NCBI RefSeq assembly: GCF_019175385.1
Contig: NC_083339.1
Span: forward strand, 48,284,074 to 48,348,073
Length of the DNA stretch: 64,000 nucleotides
Direction: 5' to 3'
From: Lycium barbarum
Taxonomy: Eukaryota; Streptophyta; Magnoliopsida; Solanales; Solanaceae
The notes below the pieces were generated by a model, which worked only from the letters and a program-made list of their open reading frames with translations, did not search any database and had not been told where the DNA came from. Within the stretch, counting starts at the first letter, position 1. The number at the start of each line of letters is the position of its first letter. Shown here in pieces: positions 49,097 through 61,090 of this stretch. The position numbers and the translations under genes were made by a program.

Positions 49097-49132
49097 AACA
49101 TTCGAGGACGAATGTTTTTAAGGAGAGAAGAG
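49097..49132 (+). promoter_or_regulatory. Pre-PPT hairpin and polypurine tract of element E
   Basis: AACATTCG-AGGA-CGAATGTT at 49097-49116, identical to element A. The purine tract AAGGAGAGAAGAG (49120-49132) precedes the LTR; it is less G-rich than in the other elements. Confidence 0.75.
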
Positions 49133-51509
49133 TGTTACACCCCATAATTTCATACCGTTGTGTTGTACGTAGACTAACGTTAGCTTAAGGTGAACATGGA
49201 ATTCTTATGACATTAAGGAGGGTATTTGGTAGTTTTAAAGTGTATACGATAAGATTTTAAAGTTGTATGAATCGGAGGAAGAAAGTTCATCGAAGGAAAC
49301 TGAGATATAAGCCGCGTTTGGGGAAAGGGTTTCGTAAGTATCGAGTTAAAGATTATTTAGTAAGGTCTTGTGAATGAGTTATAGGGATTTTTAGATTGTT
49401 AATGAAGTGTTAAACAAGTGCTAAGAAGGTTTCATACGGATTGGAGATCAAACGAATCGACGAGAACAAGTTCGGGAGAAACGTGGATTATACGACCATT
49501 TATACGGTCCGTATAATGGTCCGTATAACAATTTCAGAATGGACCAGTCTCTGATGGACTTATACGGCCACTTATACGGACCGTATAAAATTATAAGGAC
49601 CGTATAAGTGTCCGCATAAAACCACGTCGGGTAAGATTTTTTGCAAGTATATATATTAGACCCAAGTTCTTATTTTTCATTTTTCTCACTTTCTCCACAT
49701 CTCTTGAAGTCTCTAGAATATTCTACACACCATACCTACACAAATTGAAGAGAGATCATAGATCAAACATCATTAATCCAAGGAAATCAAGTGCAAGGAA
49801 GCTCTCTAGGGTTGCTAGAAGCCAAGAAGCCCTTTGGAATTGAAGTTGGTGTTTTTCTCAAATGGGGCATTTTCATCCAAGAACCATTCCTATATGATCA
49901 AAGATGAGTTTCACATTTAATCCATGTTAATAAGAGTATTTGGTTGTAGAATAACTTGAATAAAGGAAAGGAGTAAAATATGAAGCTCAAAGGTGGAATT
50001 AATGGTATTCTTGGATAGTGACTTGACATGAATCATGGCTCTTGATGTGCCATGAGCATGATCTTGTGGTGAATGATATTAAGAATGTTGAAGAAGCATT
50101 ATATGTGAACGAATATGGTGGTACGCCATAGTTATGGTTATGGATGACATTGGAGGGGCATTTTAAGAATCGAATAATGTTTAACTTGAAGAAGTTTATT
50201 GATTATGATGTCTTTGGTGTTGTTAATAGTGTTTGGGAGTTGTTCATTATATGGAGAAAGTTGAAAAAACAAAGGAAATGCTGCCCAATTTTCGTTAGCT
50301 CTCAGTCGCATTAGCTTAAGCTTAAGTATGTTTTCGATTATCTAATTATAGTGCAAATCTCTTGAATGTAGAATTGTAAGCTTGGAAGAAGAGTGTTTAG
50401 TGTGAAGGAGACATAAAGGTATGTAAGGCTAGCCCTTTCTCTTCTCAGGCATGATTCCTATGACATGATTTTCTCTACCGTTTCTTGACATTCTTACCTT
50501 CCAAAAATTATAAGTCTATGATTACTAAAAGCTTCTCATGATATTATTCATTGTTGCTAGTCTCACCTTATAATACTAGTTCCACCAAGGTGACAAATGA
50601 TGATCATGATTAGTCCATAATGTAATCGGAGGTTACCGACCTTACGTCACTCTGATAGAGTTACAACTTTTACTTGAAGTCTTATGCATGTTTTATGTTG
50701 AGTGTATAATGATGATTACACCATGCCTAGATGGCTGGGCAGCACCGCTAAGGTGGGCGGCTTATTACACCGTGTCTATATGGCACGGGCAACACCGCTA
50801 AGGCGTGCGGCTTCTGGATGATGATAACAGCACCACTAGTGGGCGGCGTGCGATAGGTACCCGGACTGGGGTTAATGATGATGGTATATTTTATATGCAT
50901 GACATGTGTTTTCTTTAAAAAGTTAAGCAGGCATAATATTCGCCTTAAGAGGCAATTGACATACATGTTATATCTTTGCCTCATGGTTCATTATTTCTTT
51001 ATTATGTTAGTATTATTCATGCCTTACATACTCATTACATTGTTCATACTGTCGTCCTTCTTCTTTTTGGACGATGTGTTCATTCCCACAGGTAGACATG
51101 GAGATGGACCGGATTCCTAGGAGCCTGTTCAACATATATATACAGGAGCACTCCACTACTCCGGAGTTGCAGATTTTGGGTATATCCTTTTGTGTACATA
51201 TATTGGGTATGGCGGGGTCCTGTCCTGCCCTCATGTCTCAGTATTCTTGCAGAGGCTCGTAGATGCTTATGTGTGGGTAGTAGACGTCTCATGATTACTA
51301 TAATGTATATTTTTATATCATTTTTGATAGCCTCGTAGGCTTATGTGCACAATGGTAGATGTATTTTGGGCAATGAAAATGATTGTAATATGACAAGTTC
51401 CATGCTGAGAGTAACGTATATCCAGGAAGAGTTTGATGACAAGTATAATAGGTGGTGCTCGGTAGGGTAGCTCCGGGTACCCGTCAAGGCCCCTAGTTGG
51501 GTCGTGACT
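49133..51509 (+). repeat. Element E 3' LTR
   Basis: 2,377 bp from TGTTACACCCCAT to GTCGTGACT. It keeps more complete U3 palindromes than the 5' copy (49488-49615) and the TATATATATTA box (49648-49658). It has no foldback, and a ~110-bp deletion near 50541. GGGCA-type hairpin units lie at 50735-50850. Confidence 0.92.
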
Positions 51510-51966
51510 CGGACGATGATACCTACCAGTACTATTGTTTTGTACTGACTTGCACTTGCTACATTCCTTTATGAATGTAGAGTATCATGTTGGGTCTGCT
51601 CCCATCTCTCGTGGCTAATAGTCATCATCAGCATAGTATCGAGTTTCTAGGGTGAGCACGAGACGTTCGCTGCCGTGAAGACTCTTCTTATTTATGTCTT
51701 CCTATTTCTATTCTTAGACATAGAAAGATTTATGTATTATTATTCCAGACTCGTATATTTTCATTAGATGCTCTTGTATGACTTAGATCAGACCCTGGGG
51801 GTGTTTCCTTATTTCCGAACTATTTCTATTATATACTATTGTGAGACTTATGTAATTAATTTTTTTCCGCTTGCTTGATTATTATTCATGTCTTTCGTTA
51901 TCGTTGGGATGAGGATTCGCTTACCAGGTAAGTGCCCGCACGACTTAGTCAAAATGGATGGTGACA
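51510..51966 (+). repeat. HM LTR, last part
   Basis: It continues 40296-41314 after the E insertion and matches M' 19295-19759 (TTGTACTGACTTGCACTTG, GGGTGAGCACGAGACG, GGGATGAGGATTCGCTTACC). It ends in GGTGACA at 51966, followed by CGATC. Confidence 0.65.
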
Positions 51967-54900
51967 CGATCCCATTTCTTCTATTTTTATGTCGAACGGG
52001 CCCAGTCCAAATCGGACCAGACCCGGCCCAAAAGCCCTATTTTACACTAAAAGACCCCATTAGGTTCTGGTATACGGAGAAAGGCAAAAGGTTAAGGAAC
52101 CTTAGCCACTATCTGCTATTCTCATCTTTCCACGTCGATCCATTACTGGATTTGGCTTGTTTTCAGGCGTATCAGCGTTGTGCCAGTGTTGTGTGACCAT
52201 TTCGGGCAAGAACAATTAATGCTCTTGCCCTTCTCTCACCAACACCCACTGCAAATCCACAACCAAAGAGGTAAACCTTTGCTTTTTCCTTGCTTTTTCC
52301 TTGCTTTTTCCAATTCTCATGGTCAAACGAGTACAAATCCCTTAATGGGAATTGTCTCAACTCATTTGAATCCTTGAATTTTATTGGCTCATGAAGAACA
52401 CAGTAGATCAATCTGTTGTGGTACAAATCGGACCCTTCACACGCTATTTACTATGAATCGAGGACGTTGATTGGAATTAAGGGTTTCTACACCCAGAATT
52501 TCAAAAGTCCCACATCGAAATTTAGGGCTTCAACCCTCAGATTTGGGGTTCTATATAAAGAACCTCATATCCTATCAATTTTAAGGCTGGAACATTAGTT
52601 TTTACACAAAACATATATACTTAAGCTCAAAATTTTGGCAATATTTTGCTTTGAAACTAAACAGGTTTAAGTAAGTTTAATTTTGAAATCTTTTTCTTTA
52701 TTTGTTGTATGGCTGAGTGTGGATTCGAGGAAGAGAAGATCGCCAAGCTTCAATCTCAATCTAGGATGCACAAAAGAAAGGTAATCTTCTTGCCTTTATT
52801 TATATTTTTACGCATTTTATGTGTTTAGTATGGTTAAGTTTTCATTATATGGTTAATGACAATTAGTTTGTACTTGTCTCTGTTAGTATAGCTTAGTTAC
52901 CATTGTGTGACTGATTTAGTAGTAATTAGTTCATATTGTTGATATTCACACTTCCTTATGTATAGTCAGTCTGTTATGTGATTAGATTAGTGGAAGATTA
53001 GTAGCAGTTTTGGTCACTTGCGCCCATATGTTGATCCTTTACTGTCAAATGTCATCTCTGAAATTCCCCTTTAATTAGTCATGTGATTATTAACTCAGTT
53101 TCTTAATAAGTCCAGTTTGTCATGTCTTCATTTAGCATGATTTAAAAGATTATATGTTAAGTTATTAGCCATAATGATTAAGTTGCTTGGTAAATGCTCA
53201 AGCATGTTTGGTTTAGAAATCTAGGTGTATTAGTAATACTAACAGCTAGTGTTGGGTCATGCTTAGTCCAAACAGTCTTATATGCTTATGGTATGACAAA
53301 TTAGGTCTTTTTTCCATTTCAAGCATGTCATGTTTAGGCACTTATATATATATATATATATATATATGCAGATCTGGTTTTCAGTAGAGTCTGAAGTCTA
53401 CTGCCTTAGTCTGTTTGCACCCTCTTTTTGTGAGGATTCATGGAGTCGTATAATTTGAATGCAAAATGAGGTGCAGTTAATCATGTAGGCTTTAATCTAT
53501 AAAATTATTCAAGTCCTGTACATGCCAAAAGTTTCCACCTTTACATTTACTGAAAGACTATCAGAATCCATGTTTATTTATGTCCCTGCCTGTTTGTTGA
53601 TCTTGTTTGGTTCCATATTATTAGAAATCTATATATGAGGATATGATTAGATCATGGCTTGTACCCTGAAGTTGTTTGCCTCTTGTTCCATGTATTTGTT
53701 TGAGTAATCCAAATTGCTTTATGTCTATCTCAGTTCCTGTTATGCCTGTTGTGTACTCTATTGAATGCCTGAGCATGTTAGGAAGCAATATAAGTCTGAT
53801 AATGCCTAAACTAACCAACACATGCCCTGTAATCCCCCTTGCCCTATTCTAAAAATGGAAAATCAAGTTGTATGCCCTATTGCCCTTCTTATCTTAACTA
53901 GGATATTGACTTTACTTGTTTGTATGCATTACTGTTGAAGGCTTTGTCTGTTTCCAAACTAGTTTCTTATAAGTTAAAATGCATAGCCTGAACTGAGATG
54001 ATTAATATAAGGTATATTGGGAATCTACTGCCTATGTGTTATGTCTAGGAAAACTAACAGCTCCTTGTTTAAAGAGATGGAGTGATACATGTGTACCTGA
54101 TTTGAAAATCCCTTTTTCTCACCCCTTTGTATGGTTTTCACTAAGTGTTGGAGCCATGTAAGTGTGTCAATATTAAGCATGAACCCCATCTGAGTTTGAG
54201 ACTTACTGCTCATAAGATTGGGCCAGCCTTTTGAATCTGTTTGCTTTGGTTTGGCGTCTAGCGTAATGGGTAGTTTGAACCAAATGGATATGCATGTCAT
54301 GGACACTCAGTTATTTTGTTTGTTATGCCATATCTGCTTTGCATGAATTGAGATGGAAACTTATGCTATAAACCCAGGAGGAAGTAGATGTTATTCATGT
54401 TAAACTTGTCATATATTTTACTATAATTTCTGCATAGTGTCTTGTATGGCCCTTTCGAGTCAATATATTTGTAATATACTAGATATATACAGTTTGTATA
54501 CAACTCAGTGTATACAGGTAAGTATATCTTGTATATTGCCAAAGGAATGTGGGGTTCTCGAGTTGATGTATCTTATAACTTTGTTTTGGGCCTGCTTCCC
54601 TTCTATGTGTTGTATTACTAAATGGGTGAATTCCATGTAAGTTGTTGTTCTGGGCCTCGTGTTCTCTACTACTGGCTTTATTTGGGTTTGCTCTTTATCT
54701 GTTCACTTTACATGGCTTTTGTTTGTTATGAAGTCCTGAGTTCTTGGCTTATAGTTCAGTTTATTTGTTTTGATAAGTATAAGTACAATACCTGATTGAT
54801 AACACAACATGAGTGAATATTCTTCTTCTTTAATGTCCTTAATAAATGATTAAGTTACGAACACTTCCTAATCCTTTTCTTTTTCCGTGTATGCATGAAC

Positions 54901-56216
54901 TCTATCGTGGGCCATTCGGGCCATATCCTTGCATAAACTTATTGGGCCTCTAGCCCAACCACTTATTTTATCGAATCCGGTATGAAAATAGAAAGGGAAG
55001 CCAGTATGTAATTTGAAGGCCCAGCTATGGGTGAAAATAGCTAACTGGTGGGCTTATTGAAACCCTTATGAATGCTTAGAACTTATGAGACATTAGTATC
55101 CTTAGGATGTCCTCCAAATGATTTTCCAACTTGGTTAATCTTAACTCATGCATGAAATCGGTACTTAATGGATTTTCTTGAAGTTTAAAACTAGTTTGGA
55201 TGGACGGTTAAGGATAATAATCTCAAAATGGAGCCAAGTCACAGTTTTGGGCCTTAATCCCATTAGTAAACCATTTTCAGAATAAAAAATGTATAACTGT
55301 TTTTACCATTTGGGCCTTATGATTGAATGGACTGAACTAGACCTCAAAATGACTTAGAGTTCGTTTTTTTTTTTTTTTGCAAAAATCGGGATTTGACAAA
55401 CTGAGAGTGTAAAAATAAAATTGAAAAACTCGAAAGTTTGTCAAGTAAGTTAAATGCCCTTTTCAAAAACCTGTTTGGACTTGGACAATTTTTTTCAGAA
55501 GGAAACAAAGGTATTTAGGCCAAAAGCCCAACTTAAATGTCCAAAACAAAGGGAAAATACACTTGGACCAATGTTTGAGATAAGGTAGATTTGGATTTAG
55601 AATATGGACTGACCTTATGAGATTTAATAAATAAAATCTAACTTAAATAAATCATTATTTTTATGTATATATATGTATAAAATCGGATATATAGTCTATA
55701 TTTTTCTATATATATGTATAATAAAACCCATAAGAACTAAGCCCATTTCATTAGGACTAAAATAGTAGTGACTCTACTTGGAAGAAATTCCGAGTGTGTC
55801 TTAGTCCCGAAATGAAGTGAGTTGAACATTTATATGGATTATTAACCAAAATCCCCCTTTCCTAAAGGAGACTTTTTTCCGAAATTTCTCCTGAACTTAT
55901 GATATGAATAAATGACACCTTTGCGGATCTTTAAGCAAATAATTACAATAATCACACATTGAAGCTCGTGGGTCAACCGTATTCTAAAAATATTTAATAC
56001 TCGGGTGCGTAAAACCTTCCCTAGGGGATCACCAGAACCCTTACCTCGAACTTTGGTACCAAAAAATTTCTCTCTTGCTTGAAAAATCTTTTCTACCCGG
56101 TTTTCCTAGTTTTTCTTAAATAAATTAGGTGGCGACTCTAAAAATACTAAATTCATTTAGAGCACCAACAACCTCGTATTAGTTTTTATGCGCCCGCGTA
56201 AAAGTGAACCGTAACA
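51967..56216 (+). repeat. Remainder of the Tat-like element N LTR
   Basis: Colinear with the LTR K (57370-61090). The core promoter block is clear: CATCGAAATTTAGGG, CAGATTTGGGG, then TATATAAAG at 52552-52560 (K has TATACAAAG at 57889-57897). Later shared landmarks are GGGCCATTCGGGCCAT and GGGCCTCTAGCCCAA (54910-54960) and TGTATATATATGTATA (55660-55680). AGGTGGCGACTC is at 56127-56138 and the terminus is CCGTAACA. Together with 22076-22787 the LTR would be about 5.0 kb, within the large LTR size known for Tat/Ogre elements. A (TA)n lies at 53343-53367. No coding region found. Confidence 0.65.
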
Positions 56217-56466
56217 AGTATCCCTAATTCCTCTTATTTCGGTTCCTTCTTACTCTTTAATGGTGTCCTGGACTCCTCACTTTATTTGCATTTAATCAAT
56301 CGTGATTCCCAATGTGTATTCTGAATCTTGTGTCATTCCATCATCAATGTTACCCACTTCGATAAGCCCTTACTCCCTTATGTGTACCACGTATCATATC
56401 GCAAGTACTAGGCTCTACTTCTGACTTCCTCTCGCTCGAGTATTCGGCATAAATTAAATCTGGGGT
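56217..56466. other. Spacer between two Tat-like LTRs
   Basis: 250 bp without recognisable features; it may be flanking DNA of N or the truncated interior of K. TCTGGGG just before 56467 is a weak PPT candidate. Confidence 0.4.
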
Positions 56467-59400
56467 TCTTGACACCTAATGTTTTACCTCTCATAATTCA
56501 TTTTAATTACCCAGAGTCCTTGAATATTAAACGGAGGGAAATATGTATTTTTAGGAGTCAAAATGATTCTATAAAATTATTTGGATAATATTTTGCCATT
56601 CTTATTTGGTAAAATAATTTCTACAATGTTATAAATCATTTGGAAATTAATTTTGCAACAAATGTGATATATTTGCTAAATTTAGTCAAGAAAATAGTTT
56701 TAAATAATTATTTATTTAATTGTTTGAATTATCATAACTCAATTGGCAAATATTTTAACCTGTTTAGTTCAAGGAATCTAATTAATTAAATTAATTAATT
56801 AATTAATTGTTTTCCCCCAATCCTTAATTGGGCATTTGTCATAATTAATTGGGTATTTAATTATGGTTAATTCCGTAAATTGTTGGTTATGGGGATAGTA
56901 GTGGCTATAATTGAAATGATCAATTATTATAAATTTTGGCCTTAACTGAAAACCAATCCTATGTTTAAGCCAATTAAGGCCATTATTAAAAAAACTAGCC
57001 CTTAACTTTTTAATTAAGTTAATTTTGGCCATGATTGAAACAACCAAATTCATGGTTGAAGTTCAGTTAGGTAATAAATGCAATTAGCTTTTATTTTAAT
57101 TAAGCCGAATATGGCCACAATTGAAATGGCCTTTTGCATAGGTCAAGTCAATTTCAGGCTACGTTCGCAATTAAAGTCCCTCTGGTTAATTAGCCATGAT
57201 TATTTGGTTAATTAATCTTAAGTTGACCATGATTAAGGGGGTTAAATTAATTAATATTTTCTTAATTGTGGTCAGTTGCTAAAATAAGTGTCAGGTGCTC
57301 ATGGATATACACAAATATACACGGATATACATGTGTATACATGTATATCACGTGTATATACATATATATTAAGGGGCATTTTCCTATCTCTTTAAAAGCT
57401 GGCCAGGCCCGGTCCAATAAGGACCATGACCAGGCCCAAGCCAAGAGATAAATGGGTAATACCCCCCCCCCCCCCCCCTCTCTTTTTCCCATTCAGTTGA
57501 TACCAAAAAACCCCTTAATGTAAAGAAGAGAAACCCTTACCATCACTCCTCTACTCTCTCTCCTCGTGATCATCGGCCTGAAAATGGTAAAGGGTCCACT
57601 TATTTTGGCTTTATGCAGTTGTTGCTCGACTATTTAGGGTAAAACAATTAATGTTTTACCCTCTCTCCGTCGATACACCACCAAACGAGGTATTACTTTG
57701 ATTTTTTCATTATTCTTTTGCAAATTAACGGTCAAATAGGACTCACTTAATGGGTTTTGTTATATTCGTTTTTTAATCCACGAATTTCATTGGATATGGG
57801 TGATTTAAGGGGGAAACCAAAAGGGTTTTCCCCCCAATTTGATTATCCCATATCGAAATTTAGCTCAAAGGTTTCAGATTTGGGGTTCTATACAAAGAAC
57901 CCATTTTTACCATTTTAGAGGACGGAAAAATCGAATACCATCATGTATTCACAAAAAAAAAATCTGAAAATATCTAGGGTTTTAGCAATCTTCTTTGAAA
58001 CCTTTAATTTTTTTCAAAATAGTTAAGTTTTAAACTTATTTGTTTCTCGTTTGTGGCTGAGCTTGAGGTGAAAGGAGGATAAGGGGTCTCCAATTTCAAA
58101 CTCGACCAAGGCTGCGCACGGAAAATGTGATTTTCTTTCCTTTTGTTTATTTCCTGGCATTACTTGTTTGCCTATATGTTTATGTGTTATTTTTGTTCTT
58201 AGTTTATTTTTAGTCTTGCTTTGTTAGCTGTGTATGTGTAGTTTTAGTACTTTCATTAAGCATGTTAATATAGTTTAGATTATTTTAGTACTGATTAACT
58301 ACTCTGTGTTATTGTCTATCAAATAATGTGCTTATAGACTCTCTTTGACTCAATTAGTTTGCTTAATCATGTGGTTAGCTTAGATTTGAAGCTGTTAATC
58401 ATGCTTGATTTTAGTTAATCATAGGATTAGTTCAGATTTGTAGTTGTCTATTATGCTTAATCTTACCCAGCCAATCTGTAGTTTTCCCAAACATGTTTTA
58501 TATACTTAATCCTGTTTAGGCCAATGGTAATGGAAGTCTTGTAACTACTTGATTTTGATCCCCAACCTAAGTCATGTCAATCTGATTTATAGGTTTAGAT
58601 ATGTTTGTGCTTAGCTTTATGTGTTTTAACTTAACATGTATTTAGACCACTTTGCAACCTCTGAAGCGTGTTTAATTTAGCAGAGGACTTCGTCATGTTT
58701 TCAGTTAGTTTAAAGTGTTTCTAGATGTCATTACTCCATTTGGCTCAGTCTCATGCTTTTGAAATATTGGTATAAGTTTGGGTATGAATCTGTATTTGAC
58801 CAGTTGGATGGTTAGTATCCCGGTGGATTGTTTAAACATGTCTCAATATCCCTAAGTCTATGTATGTTATAGTATTGGTAAAAAATGAGATTCAAGTAAC
58901 CTAAACTCAGTATGATGCCCTTTTGAATGCCCTGATTATCTGCTTATAGGATTTGTCATGGTTAATCTGCTTAATTAAAATTTGGACTCTGATGCCTTTG
59001 ATTTGAGAAGTTGACATATCTGCTTGATCTGTGTTAGGTAGGTCATGATAAGATAATTACTTGTGCTTGAGTGTGGTACAATCCCTCTTGAATCCGAAAA
59101 TACCTATTTAGTTATTTAAGTATCTGTTGCTATAGTGTCTGAGTAATCATGTGCTCTTATTTGTCTGACACTGCCATTGGTATGCTTAAAGTATATTTAG
59201 ACCCTGCTTTACTCAAAAATGTTTAAAATATTCTTTCAATCCCTTGAGAGTTCATAGGAGGTTTTGAGTTGATGAAAAATGCTAAAATAGGTTTTAAAAT
59301 TAGTTGGTTAAGGTTTACATATAAAAAGAATTTGAAAAAATGCTTTTGTTAGACGTGAACATGATTGCTCAAACTTGTGTCTCATATGTGTTAACATGGT

Positions 59401-61090
59401 AGCTACTTTAAGTGGTTAACATAGAGTTAACATGCTTTGGTCTCTCATTTGAACATCCATTAACTTTTTTAATATAACTTCAAGCCTTCCATGTCTTATA
59501 ACATACCAGTAATGGTCTGGGAGGTCTAGGCTTTTCATGTGTGTTTGGTATAAATTTTTTTTCACCTGTTAAGGATGTTTTCATAACTCACTTGGAGTGG
59601 AAATATGATTTATATGTCAAAATGACTAGTTGTGCTCTTTCTTTCCCTCTTTTGTGTCTATGTTTTCTCTGATATTGGCCTAGGTATGTTGTTGTGTGCC
59701 ATTATGATCAATTATTCCTGCCTGTGTACAAATCTGTAGTATGACCAAGATATGAGCATGCTAAGTTTGAATCCTGTCTACCTATATTCTCTTTTAACAT
59801 GCCATACTTCATGATCACTTCAGTTCCTTGCCTTAGTTGTGGTTGTTTGCGTGATAATATACACGAAGTATACAAGGTGTATATAGCTTATATACATTCT
59901 AATGTATACATTGTATATCGTTTAAGACTGACATGTGCTTTGTTTCGTATATATTGTAGTAAAACTTTGGGCCTATTCCTTTAGTTGTTTGTCTTGATTT
60001 GGGCCCTCGTTTGCATATGATTTTGAGTTTGGGCCCTCCAATTCTTACTTGTCTATTTTGATAAGCATATACATGTATGCACATATGTCTACATAATATG
60101 ATTTTGTTCCTCATTAAGTTCTTGATATTTAATTTGCCAAGCTATAGATGCTTTCTAATTCATTTCTTCTCTCTTCCCCTTTGTGTGCATGGGACTTCAT
60201 CTCGGGCCACTCGGGCCATCTGTTTCCGCGTAAACCTTCTTGGGCCTGAGGCCCAACTCTCCTGTTTGATCGAGTCCGAATCTAAAATGGAAGCTAATAT
60301 GTTGAAGGCCCAGTCATGCGTGAAAATGGCACTGATGGGCTTGGGTAGGTCCATCAGTTGAAATTTACTTTCTTTCCTTTTCTATTCCTTATATACCTGG
60401 CATGTATATATTGTATATGTATTGAATGTGTAAATAATGAAACCCTTGTGCATGCTAGAACTCAGGAAAAACACATAGTATTTTTAGGGAGTCGTCAAAA
60501 AATTTTCAAACTTAGATAATGATCAACATTGCATGAAATTGAAACTTGGCTTGATTTGGGTTTAAAATTGGTGTAGAACTACGGCTAAGTGTATGATAAG
60601 AAATGGAATTTTTGGTTAAGTCTAAAGTTGGATCAATACAAAAAGGATTTTTTTAGATGTTAAGTAACGAGTTTTGGGCTTTAAACCCAAGATAAAAATG
60701 ATAGAATTGTTTGACGGGTTCACCTTAAAATGGAGACAAAGTTAACAAATGAGTTTGACTTTAAAAAATTGGCTTTTTTCGTATACCAAAAGAACAATTT
60801 TCTGGACTTGGATTGATTTGTAGATGGTAAAACTTTGGACAAAAAAACTAGAATTTTGACTCATGAAACTTGTGGAAAAATGAGACTGTTTTTGGGCCTG
60901 GAAGCCCAAAATTTATTTGGGCTGGAAAAACAAAGGAATTTATTGGACTAGTTTGAGGTCGAGGCGGATTTGGACTTAGCATACGGACTGATTATATGAG
61001 CTTCAATGATAAATTTGGATTATATATATATATACGTACAAAAATCGGAGATATACTCCATATGTTTCTATATATATGTATAATAAAACC
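56467..61090 (+). repeat. Tat-like LTR K, interrupted by L
   Basis: The start TCTTGACACCTAATG matches the N LTR start TGTTGACACCTAA with one change in the terminal TG. The AT-rich U3 has degenerate repeats of TTGGCCATAATTGAAATGG (56880-57140), then a CGTGTATA/TATACATG-rich stretch (57300-57370), an 18-base C-run (57462-57479) and a TATACAAAG box (57889). It is cut at 61090 within AATAAAACC, where N continues with CATAAG; the end is beyond L. No genes. Confidence 0.7.

Larger units (their letters stand above)
41315..51509 (+). mobile_element. Element E: non-autonomous Tekay-type element lacking pol
   Basis: 10.2 kb, TSD CGGAC (41310-41314 and 51510-51514). It has a 5' LTR containing a later foldback insertion, a PBS, the leader hairpin, a gag with its capsid deleted, a protease remnant, about 3.2 kb of unrecognised sequence in place of RT, RNase H and integrase, the last ~27 codons of the chromodomain region, 3' UTR, hairpin, PPT and 3' LTR. 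The terminal C-A of the 3' LTR reads C-T. Having lost pol it would need helper proteins to move. Confidence 0.92.

Noticed and set aside
56127..56138. AGGTGGCGACTC as the tRNA-Arg PBS of Tat element N
   Set aside because: It lies ~80 bp inside the LTR as defined by the sharp L insertion end at 61091 and the CCGTAACA terminus; a PBS should follow the LTR directly.
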